A stretch of DNA of 64,000 bases from Paenisporosarcina quisquiliarum (GCF_027563315.1 NZ_JAMKBJ010000003.1:186001-250000), one strand, 5' to 3'; numbered from the stretch's first letter, positions 9,699 to 19,400 are shown. A program made the numbers and translations. The notes: generated by a model not told the origin, from the letters alone.

Positions 9699-10934
9699 TT
9701 ATATTTTTTTAAACAATAGGGACGCGTTATGCCCGCCAAAACCAAGTGAGTTGCTCATTGCATACCCGATTTCTTTTTGACGTGATCCATTCGCTACATA
9801 ATCAAGATCACAAATTGGATCTGGATTTTCCAGGTTCATCGTCGGAGGCAAAATACTTTCATGAATAGCTAGTGCAGTAAATACGGCTTCAATTCCTCCA
9901 GCCGCTCCAAGTAGATGTCCCGTCATGGACTTTGTTGAACTTATCGCAAGCTTATAAGCATGTTCCCCAAATACCGATTTAACTGCCATTGTTTCGAATT
10001 GATCGTTATAAGGTGTGCTCGTACCATGTGCATTAATGTAGTCAACGTCAGATGGAGAGATTCCAGCATCATTAAGTGCTTGTTGCATGGCACGTGCTGC
10101 ACCTTCACCTTCAGGAGCCGGTGCAGTAATATGATGAGCATCCCCAGTTGAACCGTAGCCGATAATTTCTGCATAAATTTTCGCCCCACGTGCTACCGCG
10201 TGCTCATATTCTTCCAAAATAACAATCCCTGATCCTTCTCCAATGACAAATCCATCTCGATTGGCATCAAATGGACGTGAAGCGGTTTTAGGGTCTTGAT
10301 TTAACGTAAGTGCAGTATTCGAACAGAAACCAGCAACTGACATATTGGTGATTGGTGCTTCTGCTCCACCAGAAATCATCACATCAGCTTCTCCGCGTTG
10401 AATTACTTTGAAAGCATCACCGATTGAGTTTGTGCCTGATGCACAAGCTGTCACGGTACATGAATTCATTGCTTTCGCACCGAAATGAATGGAAACTTGT
10501 CCGGCAGCCATGTCCGGAATCATCATTGGCACGAAAAACGGACTTACCCGGCGATAGCCTCGGTCAAGGAAAGTACGGAACTGTGCTTCATACGTTTCCA
10601 TACCGCCAATACCCGACCCAATCCATACACCTGTACGAAGACCAAGTTCAGGTGATAACTCCAAATTGGCATCTTTCATCGCCATAATAGATGCTGCTAG
10701 AGCAAAATGTGTAAAGCGATCCATTTTTCTCGCTTCTTTTCGTTCTATATATGTTTCGATATCAAAGTCTTTCACTTCAGCAGCCACTTTTGCTGGGAAA
10801 TCGTCAGGGTTGACGCGAGTCATTGGCCCGATGCCAGATCTGCCCTCTTTAATCCCTGCCCAAGTTGTTTCAATATCATTACCAAGCGGTGAAACCGCTC
10901 CTACACCAGTTATTACAACACGACGTTTTGTCAT
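9699..10934 (-). CDS. fabF: 3-oxoacyl-[acyl-carrier-protein] synthase II
   Basis: The 411-residue condensing enzyme elongates acyl-ACP with malonyl-ACP in fatty acid synthesis. The thiolase-fold catalytic triad is visible: Cys164 in VTACASG, His303 in NAHGTSTP, and His340 in [12 protein letters not shown]. The start [12 protein letters not shown] at 10934 has AAGGGAGA at the right distance. An upstream in-frame ATG (10952) overlaps that ribosome site and is rejected. It lies 110 bp downstream of fabH in the same orientation, the standard Bacillus fabHA-fabF arrangement, and is probably cotranscribed from the FapR-controlled promoter. Confidence 0.97.
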   Translation of the reverse strand: MTKRRVVITGVGAVSPLGNDIETTWAGIKEGRSGIGPMTRVNPDDFPAKVAAEVKDFDIETYIERKEARKMDRFTHFALAASIMAMKDANLELSPELGLRTGVWIGSGIGGMETYEAQFRTFLDRGYRRVSPFFVPMMIPDMAAGQVSIHFGAKAMNSCTVTACASGTNSIGDAFKVIQRGEADVMISGGAEAPITNMSVAGFCSNTALTLNQDPKTASRPFDANRDGFVIGEGSGIVILEEYEHAVARGAKIYAEIIGYGSTGDAHHITAPAPEGEGAARAMQQALNDAGISPSDVDYINAHGTSTPYNDQFETMAVKSVFGEHAYKLAISSTKSMTGHLLGAAGGIEAVFTALAIHESILPPTMNLENPDPICDLDYVANGSRQKEIGYAMSNSLGFGGHNASLLFKKI

Positions 10935-11044
10935 GATTTTATCTCCCTTCATGTTGAAACAAATTTATTTAAGATTAGCTGTCTAACATTCCATTCGAAT
11001 AATAGGGTTGAATCCACTCCAATGGACAGTCCTTCAGAAAAACA

Positions 11045-11980
11045 CTATCTTCCCCATTTTAAACAAATGGCCCCCCATGTTAAACCGCCGCCAAATCCAA
11101 CAAGAACCACAACATCATCATCTTTCACTCTTCCTGCTAAAATATCTTCTTTTAGAGAGATTGGTATGGATGCAGCGGAAGTGTTCCCAAATTGGTTTAT
11201 GGTTTTGGACATTTTCTCTTCAGGTAATCCTAATCGCTGTCTTGATGCTTCCATAATTCGAATATTCGCTTGATGAGGCACCAGGAAATCGACTTCGTCT
11301 TTAGTCAGGCCAGCTTTGTCAATAACATTCTCTGCAGATTCCCCCATTTGACGGACAGCAAATTTATATACCTCACGACCATTCATTTCAAGATAAGGTC
11401 CGTCTTGGAATAAATGTTTTCCACCAGAGCCGTCTGCACCAAGTTCGAACGATAAAATACCTCTGCCTTCAGAAACTTGACCAATGATAGCAGCTCCGGC
11501 ACCGTCTCCAAATAAGACAGCTGTATTGCGGTCTTCAAAGTTCGTAATCTTTGATAGTTTTTCAACGCCCACAACAAGAACGTACGGGTAGACACCAGTT
11601 TCAACAAACTGCTTAGCTGTAATGACACCGTACATAAAACCAGCACACGCCGCCGAAATATCCATTGCAGCCGCATTCTTTGCACCGAGTTTTTCCTGAA
11701 TCATCGTGGCAACAGTCGGAAAAGGCATATCTGGCGTAACCGTAGCCACTAAAATCAGACCAATTTGATGTGCTTCTATATCAGCGTCTTCTATCGCTTG
11801 TTTTGCTGCTTCGTAAGCCATATCTGATGTATTCACATCATCGTCCGCAAATCTTCTCTCTTCTATACCAGTGCGAGTTCGAATCCATTCATCGGTTGTA
11901 TCCATTTGTTTTTCCAAATCAAAGTTTGTGACAACCCGTTCTGGCATATATCTTCCTAAGCCGATAATCCCCACACTCAT
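11045..11980 (-). CDS. fabH: 3-oxoacyl-[acyl-carrier-protein] synthase III
   Basis: The 311-residue KAS III starts fatty acid synthesis by condensing acyl-CoA (branched primers in Bacillales) with malonyl-ACP. The catalytic residues are Cys112 (SAACAGF), His236 (VPHQANIR) and Asn266 (NQFGNTS). The C-terminal [10 protein letters not shown] block is also diagnostic. The ATG at 11980 follows GAGGGTG. Upstream lies a promoter whose spacer contains a FapR-like operator, so malonyl-CoA-responsive repression is expected. It is followed by fabF. Confidence 0.97.
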   Translation of the reverse strand: MSVGIIGLGRYMPERVVTNFDLEKQMDTTDEWIRTRTGIEERRFADDDVNTSDMAYEAAKQAIEDADIEAHQIGLILVATVTPDMPFPTVATMIQEKLGAKNAAAMDISAACAGFMYGVITAKQFVETGVYPYVLVVGVEKLSKITNFEDRNTAVLFGDGAGAAIIGQVSEGRGILSFELGADGSGGKHLFQDGPYLEMNGREVYKFAVRQMGESAENVIDKAGLTKDEVDFLVPHQANIRIMEASRQRLGLPEEKMSKTINQFGNTSAASIPISLKEDILAGRVKDDDVVVLVGFGGGLTWGAICLKWGR

Positions 11981-12005
11981 TAGACACCCTCATTTCGCTT
12001 GTTAT

Positions 12006-12034
12006 CTTATATTAGTACCTGGTGATAATCATAA
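12006..12034 (-). promoter_or_regulatory. fabHF promoter with FapR operator in the spacer
   Basis: On the minus strand -35 TTATGA (12029-12034) and -10 TATAAG (12006-12011) are 17 bp apart. Read on the plus strand, 12011-12029 is ATTAGTACCTGGTGATAAT, very close to the FapR consensus TTAGTACCTNNTACTAA. FapR is the malonyl-CoA-responsive repressor of fatty acid genes in Bacillales. The regulator gene is not in the window. Confidence 0.8.
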
Positions 12035-12170
12035 CGAATCAAACATGAAATATCAACTCATCGTCACGAATTTGCCAAACTTCGTGTATGTTCGCCAAAA
12101 GATTCTTTGTCCCATTCTGCTCTTGTGATATGATGGTAGAAGTAAATAGTCTGTCCAGAGGTGAAACAAC

Positions 12171-12359
12171 ATGAAATTTGTCATTGCATTAATTTGGTCA
12201 TTTCTACTTGTTACAATGCTGAACTATGTAGTTAGCTCAGTAGCGGCAGTGCCATTCAACTTTGAATTGGGTGCCATTCTTTCACTTGGATTTGCAGCAC
12301 TTATCTTCTTGATTTCTGCAATTATTCCAAACGATCCAGTAACTCATGATCATCACTAA
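12171..12359 (+). CDS. yjzD: Small membrane protein, DUF2929 (YjzD-like)
   Basis: A 62-residue protein with two transmembrane helices (about 3-24 and 31-52) and a short tail NDPVTHDHH. The pattern, including the opening ALIWSFLLV-type helix with NYVVSS, matches the DUF2929/YjzD family recalled from B. subtilis, whose gene lies in the same chromosomal neighbourhood as fabHA. The ATG has AGAGGTG upstream. It is divergent from fabH and shares a bidirectional terminator with clpB. Function is unknown. Confidence 0.72.
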   Translation: MKFVIALIWSFLLVTMLNYVVSSVAAVPFNFELGAILSLGFAALIFLISAIIPNDPVTHDHH

Positions 12360-12370
12360 TTTAACAAAGT

Positions 12371-12417
12371 AAAAAACGGAGTCTCTGAAGCTTTCACATC
12401 AGAGACTCCGTTTTTTT
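12371..12417. terminator. Bidirectional terminator between yjzD and clpB
   Basis: Arms AAACGGAGTCTCTGA and TCAGAGACTCCGTTT are flanked by A and T runs. It serves both convergent genes, and the clpB stop codon lies in its T-run. Confidence 0.92.
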
Positions 12418-14536
12418 ATTGTTTTACGTTGACTTCCCCATTTTCAACAGTTACTTCAACCGTGCTTCCCGGCGTCAAACTCCCACCGAGGAGCGCTTTT
12501 GCTACAGCGGTTTGTACGTGTCGCTGAATGAAGCGACGCAACGGACGTGCACCAAATGCCGCATCGGTTCCCTCATTGACCACCCAATCAATCAATGTCT
12601 GCGAGAATGTAATTGTGACTTCTTGCTCTTTCAAACGTTTTGCTAATTGTGCCAAATACTTTTCAGTAATTGAAGTAAAGTGTGAACCTTTTAAAGAATG
12701 GAACAAGACAATTTCGTCCATGCGGTTCAATAACTCTGGTTTGAAATGTGTTCGAAGTGCTGTCATCACCAATGTTTCGGCTTGCTCTGTATCATCCAAC
12801 AAATACTGTGATCCAATATTCGAAGTCAGAATCACAACTGTATTAGCGAAGTTGACAAGTCGTCCCTGACTATCTGTAATGCGTCCATCATCCAATAATT
12901 GCAGTAAAATATTCGCTACATCCGGATGTGCCTTTTCAATTTCATCGAGCAAAACCACTGAGTATGGATTACGTCTTACCATTTCCGTTAATTGTCCGCC
13001 TTCTTCATAGCCGACGTATCCTGGAGGTGCCCCAACAAGGCGCGAAACACTATGTTTCTCCATATATTCCGACATATCAATACGAATAAAATGATCTTCA
13101 GAATCAAATAAATTAGCAGCTAAAGCCTTCGCAAGCTCTGTTTTTCCTACACCAGTTGGACCAAGGAATAAAAATGAGCCAATTGGTTTTGTAGGATCCT
13201 TAATACCAGCTCGTGCACGCCAAACTGCTTCCGTTACAAATTGGACAGCCTGATCCTGCCCCACTACACGTTCCTGTAATGTTTCCTTCAGTCTGAGAAG
13301 CTTATCTCTTTCTCCTTCGACAAGTTTCGTCACTGGAATTCCTGTCCAACGGGATACGATAGAAGCAATTTCTTCCGAAGTCACTTCTTCACGAAGTAAT
13401 CGATTTTCCGAAGTCGATTCAAGCGCAGACTCTAGAGTGGCGATTTCTTTTTCGAGCGTTGGTATTTTACCATGACGAAGTTCAGCAGCTTTATTTAAGT
13501 CATAATTATTTTCCGCCAGTTCCAGATCTCTACGGTAACTATCCAAAAGTTCACGCTTCTTTTGAATATGCTGCAGAGACTCTTTTTCTGTGGACCATTG
13601 ATTTCGCATGGACTCTGTTGAGGTTTTTAACGCATCGAGTTCATCGCGTAATTTTGATAACCGCTGTTGACTAGCTTGATCTTTTTCTTTCATCAATGCT
13701 TGCTCTTCGATTTCCAATTGCATCATTCTTCGTGTCACTTCATCCAGTTCCTGCGGCATCGAATCAATTTCTGTGCGAATCATTGCACATGCTTCATCCA
13801 CTAAATCGATTGCTTTATCAGGTAAAAAGCGTTCAGTTAAATATCGGTCAGACAGTTGTGCAGCCGCTACAATGGCCCGGTCATGAATCCGTACGGCATG
13901 ATGCAATTCAAAACGTTCTTTCAGTCCACGTAAAATCGAAACCGTATCTTCAACTGACGGCTCCCTTACCAATACTTGTTGGAAACGTCGCTCCAGTGCA
14001 GGATCTTTTTCAATGTACATACGGTATTCATCAAGCGTCGTTGCTCCGATACAATGCAATTCACCACGTGCCAGCATCGGTTTCAACATATTCCCTGCGT
14101 CCATTGCACCTTCTGTCTTTCCAGCACCGACAATGGTGTGAATCTCATCTATGAACAGAATGATACGCCCTTCACTATCTTTGACTTCTTTTAACACAGC
14201 TTTTAAACGTTCCTCAAACTCACCACGATATTTAGCACCTGCTATCAATGAACTCATATCCAGTTCATAAATATCTCGTTCTTTCAATCCCTCTGGTACA
14301 TCTTTGCGTACGATACGTTGTGCCAATCCCTCGACAATAGCTGTTTTCCCAACACCCGGTTCACCTATTAGGACTGGATTGTTTTTTGTTTTTCTGGAAA
14401 GAATACGAATCACATGTCTGATTTCCTGATCACGTCCGATCACAGGATCCATGTTCCCTTTTCGAGCCTGTTCCACTAAGTTACGACCATATAGTTCCAG
14501 TGGTCTTTTTTGTTCTTGTTGCTGTTGCATAAGCAT
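12416..14536 (-). CDS. clpB: ClpB-type disaggregase lacking the N-terminal domain
   Basis: A 706-residue Hsp100 with two AAA+ modules. NBD1 has Walker A GEPGVGKT (58-65) and Walker B ILFIDE (126-131). A ClpB-type coiled-coil middle domain spans about 260-385. NBD2 has Walker A GPTGVGKT (459-466), the pore motif YVGY (507-510) and Walker B LLDE (529-532). Full-length ClpB is about 860 residues; the first about 140 (Clp_N substrate domain) are absent. The middle domain and missing IGF-type loop separate it from ClpC/ClpE, so it should refold aggregates with DnaK rather than feed ClpP. The ATG has AAGGAG directly upstream of it and a CtsR operator before that, so the short form looks genuine rather than a truncated remnant. 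Confidence 0.93.
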   Translation of the reverse strand: MLMQQQQEQKRPLELYGRNLVEQARKGNMDPVIGRDQEIRHVIRILSRKTKNNPVLIGEPGVGKTAIVEGLAQRIVRKDVPEGLKERDIYELDMSSLIAGAKYRGEFEERLKAVLKEVKDSEGRIILFIDEIHTIVGAGKTEGAMDAGNMLKPMLARGELHCIGATTLDEYRMYIEKDPALERRFQQVLVREPSVEDTVSILRGLKERFELHHAVRIHDRAIVAAAQLSDRYLTERFLPDKAIDLVDEACAMIRTEIDSMPQELDEVTRRMMQLEIEEQALMKEKDQASQQRLSKLRDELDALKTSTESMRNQWSTEKESLQHIQKKRELLDSYRRDLELAENNYDLNKAAELRHGKIPTLEKEIATLESALESTSENRLLREEVTSEEIASIVSRWTGIPVTKLVEGERDKLLRLKETLQERVVGQDQAVQFVTEAVWRARAGIKDPTKPIGSFLFLGPTGVGKTELAKALAANLFDSEDHFIRIDMSEYMEKHSVSRLVGAPPGYVGYEEGGQLTEMVRRNPYSVVLLDEIEKAHPDVANILLQLLDDGRITDSQGRLVNFANTVVILTSNIGSQYLLDDTEQAETLVMTALRTHFKPELLNRMDEIVLFHSLKGSHFTSITEKYLAQLAKRLKEQEVTITFSQTLIDWVVNEGTDAAFGARPLRRFIQRHVQTAVAKALLGGSLTPGSTVEVTVENGEVNVKQ

Positions 14537-14548
14537 GTCACTCCTTTG

Positions 14549-14605
14549 TTTGACCTTTTTTGACTAATTGATTTTATTATAGGATGTCGGGAGGAATATT
14601 GTAAA
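14549..14605 (-). promoter_or_regulatory. clpB promoter with perfect CtsR operator
   Basis: On the minus strand -35 TTTACA (14600-14605) and -10 TATAAT (14576-14581) are separated by 18 bp. Downstream of the -10, AGTCAAAAAAGGTCAAA (14549-14565) matches the CtsR heptad repeat consensus RGTCAAANANRGTCAAA exactly. CtsR repression relieved by heat or protein stress is expected. Confidence 0.92.
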
Positions 14606-14630
14606 GAAATGTGCATGGAGTGTGGGATGA

Positions 14631-14981
14631 ATTAAACGGGGTGAGTTAGGGTTTAATTGGGGTTGGACGGAGTTTAAATGGGGTAACTTTAGATTTATTT
14701 GGGGTTGGACAACGTTTATTTGGGGTAACTTTAGATTTATTTGGGGTTGGACAACGTTTATTTGGGGTAACTTGAGCTTTATTTGGGGTAACTTGAGCTT
14801 TATTTGGGGAGCGGTGTTTATTTGGGGTAACTTGAGGTTTATTTGGAGATCGGCGTTTATCTGGTGTAACCCAATCTTTAAATGGGGTAACTGGAGTTTT
14901 ATTTGGGGGTGCACATCGTTTATTTGGGATAACTCAATCATTAATTGGGCTAAAACCATGTTTATTTGGCGTACTATTATC
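14631..14981. repeat. 21-bp-period repeat array I (17 units)
   Basis: Seventeen units of core TTTATTTGGGG (variants at a few positions) plus a spacer. Fifteen units are exactly 21 bp and two are 18 bp. Spacers are mostly TAACTTTAGA, TAACTTGAGC or TTGGACAACG, and the first and third alternate to give a 42-bp higher-order unit near the start. The outer units are more degenerate. Reading frames across it are only heptapeptide repeats (for example FIWGNLS) without ribosome sites, so it is not treated as coding. It fills the gap between the clpB promoter and the yitW terminator. Confidence 0.93.
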
Positions 14982-15010
14982 CACCTATTAATTGATTAAT
15001 CTCCTCCAAA

Positions 15011-15041
15011 TAAAAAACCACTCACTATTGTAGTGAGTGAT
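15011..15041 (-). terminator. Terminator of the yitVW genes
   Basis: Perfect arms CACTCACTA (15019-15027) and TAGTGAGTG (15031-15039) are followed on the minus strand by a T-run, just past the yitW stop codon. Confidence 0.9.
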
Positions 15042-15055
15042 TGAATAGGAAATCA

Positions 15056-15364
15056 TTATCTGACACCGAGTGCCATTTTTGCGTAGCGGGACATATTGTC
15101 TTTTGACCAGCCTGGAGTCCACACAATATTGACATCGACTTCCTTAACTTCTGGTAATTCGTATAATGCAGTTTTAACTTGGTCAACAATCATTGGGCCC
15201 ATTGGACAACCAAGTGATGTTAAAGTCATTGTCACAACGGCAAATCCATCTTCCGATAAATCTACATCGTAGACAAGGCCAAGGTTGACAATATCAATAC
15301 CAAGTTCCGGGTCGATAACATTTTCTAGTGCACCCATCATGCTGTCGCGCATATCTTGATCCAT
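15056..15364 (-). CDS. yitW: MIP18/DUF59 family Fe-S assembly factor (YitW/SufT-like)
   Basis: A 102-residue single-domain protein of the MIP18 (DUF59, PaaD-like) family, which helps Fe-S cluster maturation or transfer in the cytosol. Diagnostic blocks are DPELGIDIVNLGLVY and TSLGCPMGP, with the conserved Cys that may carry a cluster, and the C-terminal WTPGWSKDNMS. Two in-frame ATGs lie six bases apart. The second (15364) is chosen because the GAGAGGGGG site abuts the first. It follows the yitV-like hydrolase gene by 50 bp, the same pair order as in B. subtilis. Confidence 0.88.
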   Translation of the reverse strand: MDQDMRDSMMGALENVIDPELGIDIVNLGLVYDVDLSEDGFAVVTMTLTSLGCPMGPMIVDQVKTALYELPEVKEVDVNIVWTPGWSKDNMSRYAKMALGVR

Positions 15365-15414
15365 GTTCATCCCCCTCTCTACCTAACATATATGTTCATC
15401 ATAACAAATGCAGC

Positions 15415-16188
15415 TTATTCAGACAAATAGTGAGCCATGAAATTGGTTGATTCCAACATACCTTGTCTTGAAACAGCATGTCCTGCTGATTTATCCGTCA
15501 TAAACTGGAAACGTTCAGGGTCATGATCATAGGATTCTCTCAATGCGTTGAAGAAGTTAAATGTCGGTTCATATGGGACCACATTATCTTGAATCCCATG
15601 CCAGAAGAATACTGGTCGTCCATTCAATGCACTCGGGTTTAACGTAATATCAAATTTACTTAGTGTCTCAAACATTTGCTTACGTTCCACATCAGTCACT
15701 GGTAATTTAAAGCCTCTTGCTTCATATTGTGCCATCTGTGCCTTCGCTAAATGTACGTAACCCGGAGAACCCATCATCACGGCAGCGGTGTCAATCCACG
15801 GATAGACATTTAGACATCCAAGTGTTTCAATGGCCCCCATTGATGTTCCGGCTAACCCTATTTTTGTTTGATCCTTCATTAAATTTCGTTCAATTAACTG
15901 TTCTCTTATCATAGCTACTTCTTCTATAGAAGTTAATACTATTTCCCAGAAGCGTAGTGACAATTGAACTTCATCGAGATTTTCCTGTCTTTCGCCATGC
16001 AAATGCGCATCCGGTAGTAAGACACGAAAACCTTTTTCAGCCAATTGATAGGCATAATGTAAGTTATGTTCTTTTGCACTCGTGAAGCCATGAAGAAAAA
16101 TCACGACTGGAACTTGTTGTTCCCGAATCGATTCTTTATATACATGTAATAGTGGAATTTGTCCCCACCGCTCATTTTCAACGTTCAC
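15415..16188 (-). CDS. yitV: Alpha/beta hydrolase, YitV-like esterase/peptidase family
   Basis: A 257-residue alpha/beta hydrolase. The nucleophile elbow is GTSMG with Ser116, the acid is probably Asp201 (HGIQDNVVP) and the base is His237 (SAGHAVS). The oxyanion motif FLHGFTS is at 31-37. No signal peptide is present, so it acts in the cytosol. Substrate is unknown; the family is close to dienelactone hydrolases and prolyl oligopeptidase-like esterases. It is divergent from the yitU-like gene and pairs with yitW, as in B. subtilis. Confidence 0.85.
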   Translation of the reverse strand: MNVENERWGQIPLLHVYKESIREQQVPVVIFLHGFTSAKEHNLHYAYQLAEKGFRVLLPDAHLHGERQENLDEVQLSLRFWEIVLTSIEEVAMIREQLIERNLMKDQTKIGLAGTSMGAIETLGCLNVYPWIDTAAVMMGSPGYVHLAKAQMAQYEARGFKLPVTDVERKQMFETLSKFDITLNPSALNGRPVFFWHGIQDNVVPYEPTFNFFNALRESYDHDPERFQFMTDKSAGHAVSRQGMLESTNFMAHYLSE

Positions 16189-16325
16189 TTTGCCACTTCC
16201 TTTTTATCTAATACTTGTTATCGTAGCAAAACAAATCAAAAAGTTCAAAAACGAAGTTGGATTTTTTTGACTAATGGATGTCCATGACGATACACTTTAC
16301 TATAGTAGGAAAGGAGTCTTTTATT

Positions 16326-17132
16326 ATGCAACCTCATTTAATCGTTTTGGATTTGGATGGAACGTTATTAACCGATGAAAAAGTCATTTCTGAAAAGACT
16401 TTACATACGTTATTTAAAGCAAAAGAAAAAGGTCATGAAATTATGATTGCGACTGGTCGACCATACCGTGCCAGTGAAGTTTATTACCACCAATTAAAAA
16501 TGCAAACACCAATCGTTAATTTTAATGGTGCATTTGTTCATCACCCCACTGATCATACATGGAAACCGATTCATGAACCCATAAACTTAAAAGTCGTCAA
16601 CGAAGTAATTGATGCCGTTCATGATTATAAATTTCACAATATCATTGCCGAAGTGATGGATGATGTTTATTTGCATTACCATGATGAAAAATTGCTCGAT
16701 ATCTTCAGCTTTGGAAAACCCCAAGTTACAACCGGGGATATACGAAATTATTTAAAGTCTGACCCGACTAGCTTACTTATTCATGCAGAAGAACATGAAG
16801 TTCCTGCGATTCGCCAACACTTGCATGACGTTCATGCAGAAGTGATTGACCACAGACGTTGGGGCGCACCATGGCATGTTATTGAGATTGTGCGTAGTGG
16901 TCTTAATAAAGCTGTAGGTATTTCTCATGTATCGAAACACTTGAATATTCCACAGGAACGGATCATTGCATTCGGTGACGAAGACAATGACCTAGAGATG
17001 CTGGATTATGCCGGAACAGGCGTAGCTATGGGAAATGCTATTGCGCAACTGAAAAACATCGCTAATGAAGTAACATCTTCAAATAATGACGATGGGATTG
17101 CGGAGTTCTTACAGGAACGTTTAAACTTATAG
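16326..17132 (+). CDS. yitU: HAD-superfamily sugar-phosphatase-like hydrolase (Cof family, YitU-like)
   Basis: A 268-residue HAD IIB phosphatase. Motif I is DLDGTLL with nucleophile Asp9 and acid/base Asp11. A Cof-type cap domain occupies about 85-185, and motif IV is GDEDNDLEML. Members dephosphorylate sugar phosphates or flavin precursors. The B. subtilis YitU relative is reported to act on the riboflavin precursor phosphate, so FMN/riboflavin metabolism is possible but not demonstrated here. The start at 16326 has AAAGGAG upstream; the longer frame from 16278 lacks a site. It heads a plus-strand run with the DegV and CoA-disulfide reductase genes. Confidence 0.88.
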   Translation: MQPHLIVLDLDGTLLTDEKVISEKTLHTLFKAKEKGHEIMIATGRPYRASEVYYHQLKMQTPIVNFNGAFVHHPTDHTWKPIHEPINLKVVNEVIDAVHDYKFHNIIAEVMDDVYLHYHDEKLLDIFSFGKPQVTTGDIRNYLKSDPTSLLIHAEEHEVPAIRQHLHDVHAEVIDHRRWGAPWHVIEIVRSGLNKAVGISHVSKHLNIPQERIIAFGDEDNDLEMLDYAGTGVAMGNAIAQLKNIANEVTSSNNDDGIAEFLQERLNL

Positions 17133-17157
17133 AAATAGATGATTCAGGGGGATACAA

Positions 17158-18012
17158 ATGAGAATATTTGCAGACAGTGCTTGCGATTTACCGAAATCTT
17201 TTTATGAAACAAATCAGGTCACGCTGATTCCTTTACGCGTGCACATTGATGATGCTGAATACTTGGACGTTATGACAATCGATTCAACTCAAGTTTATGC
17301 TGAAATTCGCCAAGGTAAGCAACCAAAAACCTCACAAGCCTCACCAGAGCAATTTTTAACGTTTTTTGAAGAACTGGCGAAATCGGGCGAGGAAGGATTG
17401 TATATTGCTTTTTCTTCCGAGCTATCTGGAACACACAATACCGCCGTCATGATTCGTGATCAGGTAAAAGAAGAATATCCCGAGCTTAAACTAACCATCA
17501 TTGACTCGAAGTGTGCATCACTGGGATATGGGTTGCTAGTAAAAGAAGCCGTTCGCCTTAGAAAATTAGGTGAACCACTTGAACGCATTGTCGAAATCAT
17601 TCGTTTTAAAGCACTAAATACGGAACATTTGTTTACAGTTGAAGACTTGGATTATATGGCTCGTGGCGGACGAGTGTCGAAAACAAGCGCAGTTATTGGC
17701 GGGTTATTAAATATTAAACCTCTTCTTCACATGGAACAGGGTAAACTGGTACCGATTGAAAAATTAAGAGGCCGTAAAAAAGTCATGAAACGAATTCTTG
17801 AACTTATGGAAGAACGTGGTGAGCGTTTACATGAGCAAACCATCGCAATCAGTCATGGGGATGATGAAGCATTTGCCTTGGAGATGAAGGCAATGATTGA
17901 AGAGACATTCCAACCTAAACAAGTTGAAATTCACATGATTGGATCTGCCATTGGTGCTCATACTGGACCAGGCGCGTTAGCTTTGTTCTTTTCTAATCAG
18001 ATTCAGGCCTAA
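17158..18012 (+). CDS. yitS: DegV family fatty acid-binding protein (YitS-like)
   Basis: A 284-residue DegV (FakB-like) protein. DegV proteins bind a single fatty acid and present it to FakA-type kinases. Diagnostic blocks are DSACDLP (6-12), SSELSGTHN in the binding loop, and a C-terminal IGSAIGAHTGPGALA. The ATG has a GGGGG site. It lies 25 bp after the HAD gene and 18 bp before the CoA-disulfide reductase gene, so the three are probably cotranscribed. No kinase partner is in the window. Confidence 0.92.
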   Translation: MRIFADSACDLPKSFYETNQVTLIPLRVHIDDAEYLDVMTIDSTQVYAEIRQGKQPKTSQASPEQFLTFFEELAKSGEEGLYIAFSSELSGTHNTAVMIRDQVKEEYPELKLTIIDSKCASLGYGLLVKEAVRLRKLGEPLERIVEIIRFKALNTEHLFTVEDLDYMARGGRVSKTSAVIGGLLNIKPLLHMEQGKLVPIEKLRGRKKVMKRILELMEERGERLHEQTIAISHGDDEAFALEMKAMIEETFQPKQVEIHMIGSAIGAHTGPGALALFFSNQIQA

Positions 18013-18030
18013 GAAACGGAGCGAATAAAC

Positions 18031-19359
18031 ATGAAGAAAATCGTGATCGTTGGTGCAGTTGCAGGTGGCGCTACTGTCGCTTCCCAAATTCGTTATTATG
18101 ATAAAGAAGCGCAAATTGTCGTATTCGATCAGGATGATACGATGTCCTACGGGGCGTGTGGTATGCCGTATGTTATCGGGGGCAAAATTTCTGACCCTGA
18201 ACATTTAATTGCAGCAACTCCTGATGAATTCAAGACCGAGCGCAATATAGATGTTTTCCTGAAGCATCGTGTCACGAAAATTAATCGCCAGCTCAAGTCA
18301 GTAGAAGTCTTGAATTTGGAGACCCAGCAATCTTTTAATGAATCATATGATTTTCTTATCCTTTCTCCAGGTGGGACGCCGATTGTTCCTGAAACACCTG
18401 GCATGGAAAGCGCGACTATGTTCACGTTACGCAACTTCAATGACATGAAAAAAATCAATCATTATCTAGCAACTGAAAAACCCAAAAGCTGTGTCATTGT
18501 AGGTGCTGGATTCATCGGAGTAGAAATGGCCGAAAATCTAGTTGAGATCGGTTTGAATGTATCCATTGTCGAAAAGTCCCCACAAGTCATGAATATCTTG
18601 GACGTGGATTGCTCTGCCCTAGTGGAAAAAGAATTAAGTGATCACGGTGTACGAATATTTAAAGATAATTTCATTACTAATGTAAACGATTCTAAAATCA
18701 GCCTCGATTCAGGCGAAACGTTAGAAGCTGATTTCATTCTCATGAGCATAGGTGTATCACCAAGTACAAAATTGGCGAAAGACGCCGGTCTAATCATTGG
18801 TGATACAGGTGGAATCATCACAAACGAATTTTTGCAGACGAATGATTCTTCGATTTACACAATTGGAGATGCGGCAGAAAACAAAGATTTCATCACCGGC
18901 GATGCCAAACGAGTTCCACTTGCGTGGCCTGCCCATCGTCAAGCATTCATTGTAGCGAAGCATATTACCGGAGAACAAATTCCGTTCAAAGGCTTACTTG
19001 GTACAGCCATTTGCAAAGTATTTTCACTAGATGTGGCGCTTACGGGTTTGAATGAAAAAACATTGAAGGATAGCTCTTTTGAGTTTAAAACAATTACTCA
19101 AAAATCTAAATCCAATGCTGGTTATTATCCAGACCATGCAAAAGTTTACTTGAAAGTTCATTATGATTCTCTGTCCCGTAAAGTATTGGGAGCACAAGCA
19201 GTTGGAGGAAAAGGCATCGATAAACGAATTGATGTACTATCCACAGCCATTTATGCTGGCCTGACAGTCGATGATTTACAAGCTTTAGAACTTGCCTACG
19301 CCCCTCCCTATTCTTCACCGAAAGATCCAGTGAATATGGTCGGTTACCGGGCTAAATAA
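18031..19359 (+). CDS. cdr: CoA-disulfide reductase / NAD(P)H disulfide oxidoreductase
   Basis: A 442-residue flavoprotein of the single-cysteine pyridine nucleotide-disulfide oxidoreductase group. The FAD motif is GAVAGGATVA (8-17) and the catalytic Cys43 sits in SYGACGMPY, the position used by Staphylococcus aureus Cdr. The NAD(P)H motif VGAGFIGVEMAE and the second FAD block TIGDAAE follow. The C-terminal dimer domain carries the YAPPYSS motif used by CoADR enzymes. It probably keeps coenzyme A reduced in a cell that uses CoA or bacillithiol as low-molecular-weight thiol. NADH oxidase or polysulfide reductase activity is a close alternative. Confidence 0.88.
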   Translation: MKKIVIVGAVAGGATVASQIRYYDKEAQIVVFDQDDTMSYGACGMPYVIGGKISDPEHLIAATPDEFKTERNIDVFLKHRVTKINRQLKSVEVLNLETQQSFNESYDFLILSPGGTPIVPETPGMESATMFTLRNFNDMKKINHYLATEKPKSCVIVGAGFIGVEMAENLVEIGLNVSIVEKSPQVMNILDVDCSALVEKELSDHGVRIFKDNFITNVNDSKISLDSGETLEADFILMSIGVSPSTKLAKDAGLIIGDTGGIITNEFLQTNDSSIYTIGDAAENKDFITGDAKRVPLAWPAHRQAFIVAKHITGEQIPFKGLLGTAICKVFSLDVALTGLNEKTLKDSSFEFKTITQKSKSNAGYYPDHAKVYLKVHYDSLSRKVLGAQAVGGKGIDKRIDVLSTAIYAGLTVDDLQALELAYAPPYSSPKDPVNMVGYRAK

Positions 19360-19400
19360 AAAATCGCTTGAGACTTTAAATAGTCTCAGGCGATTTTTGT
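19359..19400 (+). terminator. Terminator of the yitU-yitS-cdr run
   Basis: Arms AAAAATCGCTTGAGACT and AGTCTCAGGCGATTTTT with one mismatch pair directly after the cdr stop codon. Confidence 0.92.

Noticed and set aside
13696-14154. 152-codon frame antisense to clpB
   Set aside because: It is a shadow of the strongly conserved clpB coding strand; no ribosome site or recognisable domain.
14564-14999. Reading frames on both strands across array I (heptapeptide repeats such as FIWGNLS or KLPQINV)
   Set aside because: They arise because 21 bp is seven codons, so all frames stay open. No ribosome site is placed sensibly, both strands are equally open, and two units of 18 bp do not change this. Treated as non-coding repeat.
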